DNA of 64,000 nucleotides from Saprospiraceae bacterium (GTDB taxonomy: Bacteria > Bacteroidota > Bacteroidia > Chitinophagales > Saprospiraceae), in contig JABAQQ010000028.1 of the NCBI GenBank assembly GCA_019187225.1, positions 211,092 to 275,091 of the forward strand, read 5' to 3'. This document shows, one piece after another, positions 57,559-64,000 of the stretch (the stretch's first letter is position 1; each line of letters starts with the position of its first letter). A model generated the notes under the pieces. The model had not been told where the DNA came from. It saw only the letters and a program-made list of their open reading frames with translations, and did no database searches. A program made the position numbers and the translations under genes.

Positions 57559-59661
57559 TCAATAAAACCGGCTGCGGAAATCTTCCACTTCCGCTGCTCT
57601 CTTCAGCGCATCCATAAAGCCGATGCGGACGGAGGAAATGGCCGAGGAAGCCGCCTGGCGGCGGAACAGGGTCAGATCGGACGGCAATTGAGGTTGCGGT
57701 TTGTCCATCAATGGCGACACGATGTATACGCCGCTGTTGCCAGCGACGGGCGCGCTTACGGCGTCTTTGGCCAGCGAGAAAGCGGCGCCTACGATGCGCG
57801 GTTCGGAGCCCGCCTGAGCCATGGTGGTGCCGCGTGCAGTATCAACCGCGACGCCCCAGGTAGCGGCGATGGCCGCAAGGTCGCCCGCATTTTGCAGCAT
57901 TTTCGCGGTGATCACTTCTGCCTTTTTGCGGTTTTTCACTTTTGTATCGGATTCCGGATTGGCTTTGAGCGAAGCGACGGTAGCGGGCCCTTTGGGAGAA
58001 ATACTTTTCAAAGCGGCCACCACGTATTTGCTGTCGAAATAGCCTCCGGCGGGGTCGCGGAAAGTAAATACTTCCGGGCTGACGCTGTTCACTTTCGTGT
58101 TTTTATCAAACGCCCAACGGACGATCTCGCGGGCATCGTCGCCACTGTTCAAAACGCCGACGTTGAAGTCGGCCGCTTTCAGGGGCGAGCTGGTCAGCAT
58201 GGACAAATTTTGCTGGGCAGCAGCGGCTGTGAATGCTTCGAGGGTTTTGGCCGACTGCACCAGTGCCAACGCTTTGTCTTTCACGGCTTGCTGGGTGCTT
58301 TTGCCGGGTTCGATGCGTTGGTTGAGGAACACAACGTGTACGCCTGTCTCGTTTTTATCAAATTTTTTGCCCGTCACCTGCACCAGTTGCAGTACCTGTT
58401 GATTTTTCAGGCGGTAGAATTTACCCTGTTCGGCTCTGTAAAAGATCAGGTTGGCCAGGTCGTTGCCTTCCGGCGTGCGGCCGATCCAGCCGAGGTCGCC
58501 GCCTTTGGAAGCGGAACGGGTATCCTGGCTGAAACGCGCAGCCAGCGAATCGAAACGCGCCTGGCCGGTGTTGAGCAGGTTGAGCAGGCTGTCGAGGCGC
58601 CGCTCGTTGTCGGGCGTGTTGGGCAGGGCAATATGGCTCACCCGCACGGAGTCGGGCACGAGTTTGCGGTCCAGGATTTTACCGATGTTCCAGAAGCTTC
58701 CGTCCACATACGGGCCGATGACCGTGCCGACAGGGAGTTTGAACACCGTATCCGCCACGACAGAAGACAATTCGCTTTTGATGCTGTAGCCGGCGTTGTA
58801 GACGCCGTTGTTGGACACCACGAATGCAGAGTCGTTGGAGGCCGTGCGAAGGCCGTCCACCAATTTGGCCACAGCATCGCGGGAAACAGCGCTGTCGGCG
58901 GATGTGGGGATCACATCGAAGGAGATGTAATTGACGACGCGCGTCTCTTCCACTTGATCGTAAAGACGGGGATTCTCTTTCAGAAAAGCCTGATAATCAG
59001 CATCGGTGACGGGCGCCTCCTCCTCTTTGACCTTGTCGTATGGAATCCGCACATAGCGGAAGTCGAGGCGTTCGTTGCTTTCGCGGAATACCATTTCAGC
59101 CTGCCATTTGGGAGCGTAGAGTCCTTTGGTGACCATTGCCGTTACTTTGGACGTAAGGCGGTCGCTGATGATCTCCTTTTCCTGCTCCGCCCACGACGCT
59201 TTGAAACGGGCGTCCATTTCACTGAGCTGGCCATTGTCAATGGCGCCCTTCACCTGGTTGAGGTAGTTGCGGTCGGGTCGGCCTTCGGGAGTGCTGTAGC
59301 GCTGCAGGATGATGGGGCTGAGCTGGTCGCCAAATTCGAGGTCGCGCAGTTCTTCGCGGTCCACGCCGAGACCGAGCGCTTCCGCTTCCTGGTTGATAAG
59401 GGCGTTTTCCACGAAATATTCCCACGATTGCTGACGCGCCTGGTAGGGATTTTCCGCGTTGGTATAGATCAGGCTCTGATACATTTCAAAATCGCTGCGC
59501 TTGATCTCTTTGCCGTTTACTTTGCCCAGGGTATTGACGTCGCCGGCGGAGTAGTTGCTGGCGTTCTGCACAATATCCATGAGGATAAAGCCTCCAAGTG
59601 CCAGCGCCAGTAAGACGATGAGAATCCAACCGTTCTTACGAATCGTTCCGATTAAAGCCAT
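57559..59661 (-). CDS. PpiD-like periplasmic peptidyl-prolyl isomerase/chaperone
   Basis: 700 residues anchored by an N-terminal helix (WILIVLLALALGGFILMDIV). A SurA-N-like chaperone part (about 40-200: VNGKEIKRSDFEMYQSLIYT, YFVENALINQEAEALGLGVD) is followed by one clear rotamase-type domain (about 345-445: VRVSHIALPNTPDNERRLDS, SKGGDLGWIGRTPEGNDLAN). Outer-membrane protein folding is its likely role. Size and layout fit PpiD. The long ORF on the other strand is a codon-bias shadow. Confidence 0.9.
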   Translation of the reverse strand: MALIGTIRKNGWILIVLLALALGGFILMDIVQNASNYSAGDVNTLGKVNGKEIKRSDFEMYQSLIYTNAENPYQARQQSWEYFVENALINQEAEALGLGVDREELRDLEFGDQLSPIILQRYSTPEGRPDRNYLNQVKGAIDNGQLSEMDARFKASWAEQEKEIISDRLTSKVTAMVTKGLYAPKWQAEMVFRESNERLDFRYVRIPYDKVKEEEAPVTDADYQAFLKENPRLYDQVEETRVVNYISFDVIPTSADSAVSRDAVAKLVDGLRTASNDSAFVVSNNGVYNAGYSIKSELSSVVADTVFKLPVGTVIGPYVDGSFWNIGKILDRKLVPDSVRVSHIALPNTPDNERRLDSLLNLLNTGQARFDSLAARFSQDTRSASKGGDLGWIGRTPEGNDLANLIFYRAEQGKFYRLKNQQVLQLVQVTGKKFDKNETGVHVVFLNQRIEPGKSTQQAVKDKALALVQSAKTLEAFTAAAAQQNLSMLTSSPLKAADFNVGVLNSGDDAREIVRWAFDKNTKVNSVSPEVFTFRDPAGGYFDSKYVVAALKSISPKGPATVASLKANPESDTKVKNRKKAEVITAKMLQNAGDLAAIAATWGVAVDTARGTTMAQAGSEPRIVGAAFSLAKDAVSAPVAGNSGVYIVSPLMDKPQPQLPSDLTLFRRQAASSAISSVRIGFMDALKRAAEVEDFRSRFY

Positions 59662-59729
59662 TTTACCTTAATTATTTGAAAATCAACTTTTTAGTTTTTA
59701 AAAACAGGCCGCTTCCAAAAAAGCAGGTG

Positions 59730-59737
59730 CAAAGGTA
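59730..59737 (-). promoter_or_regulatory. -7 element for ppiD
   Basis: CAAAGGTA on the plus strand is TACCTTTG on the minus strand, about 69 bases before the start at 59661. Confidence 0.45.
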
Positions 59738-59940
59738 AAACTTCGGGGTAGAAAACAAGGAAGAAATTTGAAAATCGTTCAGCAGCCCGCAATAAATCCC
59801 GGTCCCTTGCGGGTCAGACCCGTTTCTTTTATAATCTTTTCCCTTCCCCATTCGTTTTGCCAATTTCGACATTATTGTTTCAGGTAAAAACCGCACTTTT
59901 AAGCCTGAAATTTTTTGCCGAACTCAAAACCGACCCGGCT

Positions 59941-62900
59941 ATGAATAAAACACTTCGACGTTGGACATTGGACATTGGACATTGGACATTGGACATTGGA
60001 AATTGGACATTGGACATTGGACATTGGACATTGGACATTGGACATTGGAAACCGGGCATTTCTCTTACGGCCCTGTTCCTTTTTCCATTGATTCTTTTTT
60101 CCCAAACCACCTCCCAGACGTCTTTCGGAAAAAACCGCGTGCAGTTCAACCGGCAGATTGACGAATGGATGGTGTATGAAACCGCCAATTTCGTCACCTA
60201 TTGGTACGGCGATGCGCGCAACATCGCGCAATCGGCGCTGCAAATGGCCGAGTACGACTTTCCCCTGATGCAGCAGATGCTGGAGCACCAGATGACGGAC
60301 AAAATTGAAATGCTGGTGTTTTGCGACCTGACCGACCTGAAACAGAGCAACATCGGCGAAGACGAAGTATTCCAGCTCCGCGCCGGAGAGACAAAAGTAG
60401 TGGGCAACAAAGTATTCGTCTATTTCGACGGCGACCACAACCACCTCAGGGCCCAGATCCGGGAAGGCGTGGCGGGCGTTTTGATCAATTCCATGCTGTT
60501 CGGCACCAACCTGCAGGAGATCGTGCAAAACGCGGTGCTGCTCAACCTACCCGGCTGGTATACCAACGGCCTCACGGCATATTGCGGTGAAGAATGGAAT
60601 ACCGGACTCGACAATCAGCTGCGCAACCTGATCCAGTCGGGCAAATACCAGACTTTCGACAAACTCGCCAAAGAACACCCCCGCATCGCCGGTCACGCTT
60701 TCTGGAACTACATTGGTTTGCACTACGGACGCGGCACGGTGAGCAACCTGCTATACCTCACCCGTATCAACCGCAGCATAGATGCGGGCTTCCTCTACGT
60801 GCTGGGCAACGGCTATCGCCGTACCACGGAAGTGATGATGGAGTATTTTCAGAAACGTTACCGGGAAGAAGCGAAATACACCAGAATACCCGATGAGACC
60901 CTGAAAACAACCATCAAGAACAAAAAGAAACTCCCGCTCAGTCAGGTGAAGGTAAGCCCCGATGGCAAACGCATCGCCTGGGTCAGCAATGACATCGGCA
61001 AGTGGCGGGTATGGATAAAGGACCTTGAAACAGGCAAACGCCGGAAAGTGCTCCGCGGCGGCGCCCGCAATGCCCTGCAAACGACCGATTACAATTATCC
61101 CCAACTTGCGTGGAACCCCGACAACCAGCGGCTGGCCGTCCTGTACGAACGCCGCGACATCGCGCGCATCGCCATCCTGGACCTCTCTGCCGGAAAAGTA
61201 AAAAAAGAGATACGCGACCTTTCGCCGGAGTTTCAGCGCGTATTCAGCCTCGACTACATCAATCCGGTGGATATGGCTTTTTCCGGCGCCGTGCGCGGTT
61301 ATTCCGACTTGTTCATTTACCACACCGTCACCAAACAAACGGAGCGGATCACCCAGGACTTCTGGGACGACCTCGACGCTTCCGTCACCACGCTCGACGG
61401 ACGCAAAGGCATCCTGTTCAGCAGCAACCGCCTGAGCGATACGCTGGTGACGGAAAAACTGGATACCATATTGCCGCTTGGCCGCTTCGATGTCTTTTTC
61501 TACGACCTCGAAAGCAGAAGCCCCGAACTCATCCGCATCACCCAAACGCCAATGTTCGACGAACGCCGGCCAGTCGGCGTGGACAGCGCCCATTTCGCTT
61601 TTTTAAGCGACGAAAACGGCATTTTCAACCGCCAGGCAGGTTATCTCGAGCCCTACATCGCTTATCACCAGGCGACAATTTTCCTGAAAGACGGCGCGGA
61701 AGTAAAGGCTCTGAACGACAAACAGCCGGGCGAATGGCCCTTCGACCGCGTTTTGGCATTCCTTGCGCCGCTGGACACAGTGCTTAAAAATATAGACTCG
61801 ACCCAGATAGACAGCATCCGTTTTGCACCGGTATTCAAAAAACGCGCCCGAACCTGGAACCTCACCAACTACGACCGCAACATCGCCGAACACCACCTTT
61901 CCCTGCGCAGCGGAAAACTCGTCGAAGTGGTTCCCCGCGACGATAAAATGTTTTTTTACATACAAAAACCCAAACCGGAAACCGCCGTGCCCGCCCGCCT
62001 TACCCGGTACCGGGAATTGAGCTACCGGCAGGCCGGCCTTGCCGTGCCGCCGCAACCGGAGTTGGACGATTCTTCCCTGGCGCCCGAAAAACAACCCATC
62101 GAACCACAGATCGCAAAAGCGGATTCCGTTGCGCCGATACCGCCCGGATGGTTGTTCCAGGTGCCGGAGCACCTGTCCGTTGCGCCTCCTGCCGCACCGA
62201 AAGACGAACCTACCCGGCTAACCAAACCGGTGAAAGAAGAAGAGGACGAGGAAAATCTGACGGTACGCCCCGATTCAATGCCGGCGCCACGGCGTCCACT
62301 GAAATCTGTAAAACCGTTTGCAGAAGCCGGCATCAATCAGCCGGTTATTCGTTTTAATCCTTCTCAGATCATTCCTTACCGGCTGAAATTCCGCACCGAC
62401 TACATTTCCACGAGCCTCGACAACAACCTGCTGTTCGGCGGCCTCGAAACTTTTGCCAGCGCACCCGATGGCTTTCAGACGCCGCCGCCCGGCATCCTGA
62501 TCAAAGCCAATTTTAAAGACCTGCTCGAAAACTACGTGGTTGAAGCGGGTTTCCGGCTTCCGACCACTTTCAACGGCGCCGAATATTATCTTTGGTTCGA
62601 CGATAAAAAACGGCGCATTGACAAACGTTACGCCCTCTACCGCCGGACGCTCGTCAATACCCTGGACCAACTGGCGCCGGGCATCCCGCCCGTGCCGCTG
62701 CAAACGCGCACCAATACCCTGCTCGGCTTTTACGAAATGCGCTATCCCCTCGACGCCTTTTTCAGCATCCGCGGTCGCGCTACGCTGCGACAGGATAAAA
62801 CCATCATGTTGAGCACCAATGAATCAACGCTCGAAACGCCCGATTTTGCCGAACAACGCGCGGCACTCGGATTCGGGGTGGTATACGACAATACGGTAGA

Positions 62901-63636
62901 TGTGGACATGAACCTTAAAACGGGTACGCGGGCAAAGTTGTACGGCGAAGTGGTGAAGCGCTTCGACCTGAACTTCGAACCGAACTGGAGCCTTCGCTTC
63001 AATAAAGGCATCATGACCGTCATCGGATTAGACGCCCGGCACTACCAGTTGCTCGACCGCCGCTCCATCTTGGCCGTACGTCTGGCAGCCGCCACGAGTT
63101 TCGGTTCGGAAAAAATCCTCTACTACTTAGGTGGCGTGGATAACTGGATCTTCCCAAAATTCAACAACAACATCCCGCTGCCGCAAGGCGACGACTATTC
63201 CTATCAAACGCTCGCTACCAATATTCGCGGCTTCAATCAGAATATCCGCAACGGCAATTCTTTTGCTCTGCTGAACACCGAATTGCGCGTGCCCATCTTT
63301 AAATATTTCTCCAGCAAACCCGTCATGGGCAATTTCTGGCGCAATTTCCAACTCATCGGATTCTTCGATGTCGGCACGGCATGGCAAGGCGCCACGCCCT
63401 ATGATGGCGACAATCCGATCAACATCGTGTATTACTATCAAACCGCCGGCACGCCCCCGTCGCCCATCGTCACCGTAAAAGTCAACTACTACCGCGATCC
63501 GCTGGTAGCCGGATACGGTGTGGGCGCCCGCGCACTCATTTTCGGGATGTACCTGCGCGCCGACTACGGCTGGGGGATAGAGTCAAGGCAAATTCAAAAG
63601 CCGATCTTCCATTTCGCGCTGGGAACGGATTTTTAA
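59941..63636 (+). CDS. 1231-residue exported propeller plus Omp85-type barrel protein
   Basis: The start MNKTLRR is followed by 28 repeat-coded residues, then a signal-type core [15 protein letters not shown]. About residues 60-290 form an enzyme-like part (a gluzincin-peptidase-like helical region: [35 protein letters not shown]-like [20 protein letters not shown]). About 300-560 are TolB-like propeller repeats ([40 protein letters not shown]). The last 350 residues resemble the bacterial surface antigen barrel of the Omp85 family ([60 protein letters not shown]). Function is not known. The array inside the signal region is unusual. Confidence 0.78.
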   Translation: MNKTLRRWTLDIGHWTLDIGNWTLDIGHWTLDIGHWKPGISLTALFLFPLILFSQTTSQTSFGKNRVQFNRQIDEWMVYETANFVTYWYGDARNIAQSALQMAEYDFPLMQQMLEHQMTDKIEMLVFCDLTDLKQSNIGEDEVFQLRAGETKVVGNKVFVYFDGDHNHLRAQIREGVAGVLINSMLFGTNLQEIVQNAVLLNLPGWYTNGLTAYCGEEWNTGLDNQLRNLIQSGKYQTFDKLAKEHPRIAGHAFWNYIGLHYGRGTVSNLLYLTRINRSIDAGFLYVLGNGYRRTTEVMMEYFQKRYREEAKYTRIPDETLKTTIKNKKKLPLSQVKVSPDGKRIAWVSNDIGKWRVWIKDLETGKRRKVLRGGARNALQTTDYNYPQLAWNPDNQRLAVLYERRDIARIAILDLSAGKVKKEIRDLSPEFQRVFSLDYINPVDMAFSGAVRGYSDLFIYHTVTKQTERITQDFWDDLDASVTTLDGRKGILFSSNRLSDTLVTEKLDTILPLGRFDVFFYDLESRSPELIRITQTPMFDERRPVGVDSAHFAFLSDENGIFNRQAGYLEPYIAYHQATIFLKDGAEVKALNDKQPGEWPFDRVLAFLAPLDTVLKNIDSTQIDSIRFAPVFKKRARTWNLTNYDRNIAEHHLSLRSGKLVEVVPRDDKMFFYIQKPKPETAVPARLTRYRELSYRQAGLAVPPQPELDDSSLAPEKQPIEPQIAKADSVAPIPPGWLFQVPEHLSVAPPAAPKDEPTRLTKPVKEEEDEENLTVRPDSMPAPRRPLKSVKPFAEAGINQPVIRFNPSQIIPYRLKFRTDYISTSLDNNLLFGGLETFASAPDGFQTPPPGILIKANFKDLLENYVVEAGFRLPTTFNGAEYYLWFDDKKRRIDKRYALYRRTLVNTLDQLAPGIPPVPLQTRTNTLLGFYEMRYPLDAFFSIRGRATLRQDKTIMLSTNESTLETPDFAEQRAALGFGVVYDNTVDVDMNLKTGTRAKLYGEVVKRFDLNFEPNWSLRFNKGIMTVIGLDARHYQLLDRRSILAVRLAAATSFGSEKILYYLGGVDNWIFPKFNNNIPLPQGDDYSYQTLATNIRGFNQNIRNGNSFALLNTELRVPIFKYFSSKPVMGNFWRNFQLIGFFDVGTAWQGATPYDGDNPINIVYYYQTAGTPPSPIVTVKVNYYRDPLVAGYGVGARALIFGMYLRADYGWGIESRQIQKPIFHFALGTDF
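59962..60045 (+). repeat. TGGACAT heptamer array inside a signal sequence
   Basis: Twelve uninterrupted 7-base units (five TGGACAT, one TGGAAAT, six TGGACAT) code for a WTLDIGH heptapeptide pattern. Twelve units is a multiple of three, so the frame stays open. Any single-unit change would shift it. Confidence 0.95.
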
Positions 63637-64000
63637 CGGTAGACGGTGGACGGTAGACGGTGGACGGTAGACGGTAGACGGTGGACGGTAGACGGTGGAC
63701 GGTGGACGGTAGACGGTAGACGGTGGACGGTAGACGGTGGACGGTAGACGGTAGACGGTGGACGGTAGACGGTAGACGGTAGACGGTAGACGGTAGACGG
63801 TAGACGGTAGACGGTGGACGGTGGACGGTAGACGGTGGACGGTAGACGGTAGACGGTAGACGGTGGACGGTAGACGGTAGACGGTAGACGGTGGACGGTA
63901 GACGGTAGACGGTAGACGGTAGACGGTGGACGGTAGACGGTAGACGGTGGACGGTGGACGGTAGACGGTGGACGGTGGACGGTGGACGGTGGACGGTGGA
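63637..64000 (+). repeat. Large GGACGGT/AGACGGT heptamer array (continues past edge)
   Basis: Fifty-two units of seven bases begin right after the stop codon TAA and run to the window end. Every unit is GACGGT preceded by either TG or TA, mixed irregularly, with G-type units becoming the rule near the end. No unit differs in length. No gene is present. Confidence 0.97.

Noticed and set aside
57688-59613. A 641-codon ORF antisense to ppiD
   Set aside because: It overlaps a clear PpiD gene over its full length. GC-biased codons leave few stops in this frame, and the translation has no signal peptide or domain.
63637-64000. CRISPR array
   Set aside because: Units are only seven bases with no spacers and no cas genes nearby.

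Overview
The window is chromosomal DNA of a Bacteroidota member, most likely of the Saprospiria type (Haliscomenobacter or Lewinella-like); the genus is a guess. Reasons: three secreted proteins end in type IX secretion (T9SS) sorting domains, a PorE-like T9SS lipoprotein is present, many promoters carry the Bacteroidota -7 element TAnnTTTG, and several families are Bacteroidota-typical (DUF5777 barrels, a TonB receptor with a CarboxypepD-like front, SPII lipoproteins, ECF sigma factors with membrane partners). No rRNA, tRNA, CRISPR array or complete insertion sequence was recognised.

Layout. 1-8.3 kb: housekeeping genes (metG start, HD protein, HtrA-type protease, DUF4340 protein, LolC/E-type permease, phosphohexomutase, pcm). 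8.8-17.9 kb: one co-oriented block for periplasmic electron transfer: YceI protein, a CX4CH cytochrome lipoprotein with a DUF5777 barrel, a small Tat protein, a Tat Fe-S protein, a ten-helix NrfD/ActC-like membrane protein, an anchored Ig-like protein, a monohaem cytochrome c, an ethylbenzene-dehydrogenase-type haem lipoprotein, then a second CX4CH cytochrome plus DUF5777 pair. 18.2-21.6 kb: S24/LexA-like regulator, ParA with a small partner, DUF3137 protein. 21.6-28 kb: outer-membrane protein, dihaem peroxidase, PorE-like protein, PhoD-like phosphatase, truncated haemoglobin. 28.3-34.9 kb: T9SS metalloprotease, lipoprotein, an ECF sigma operon, and an MbnH-MbnP pair. 35-43 kb: small metabolic and stress genes, bestrophin, and a DUF433-DUF5615 pair that seems to have been inserted next to a decayed protease. 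43-53.7 kb: ECF sigma plus a large membrane partner, purple-acid-type phosphatase, a metal-type TonB operon, HPF. 54.4-63.6 kb: aldehyde dehydrogenase, T9SS propeller protein, PpiD, and a 1231-residue propeller/beta-barrel protein.

The most unusual property is the spacer DNA. Many gene junctions are filled with short tandem words (GGACGGT, GGACATT, GGTTGATGAG, ATTGCGG, GGATATTG and others), usually present as two inverted arms that can fold into a hairpin. The heptamer arrays lie right against start and stop codons, in 5' leaders (metG, pcm), and inside reading frames (signal region of the 1231-residue protein, barrel of the TonB receptor). The largest GGACGGT/AGACGGT array runs off the right edge. 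Because seven is not a multiple of three, the intragenic arrays could act as frame switches.

Functionally, the 9-kb redox block looks like a quinol-oxidising module (NrfD-like plus Fe-S protein) feeding periplasmic cytochromes and, by inference, outer-membrane barrels. No molybdopterin catalytic subunit lies in the block. The MbnH-MbnP pair and the His/Cys-rich TonB operon point to copper or zinc handling at the cell surface.
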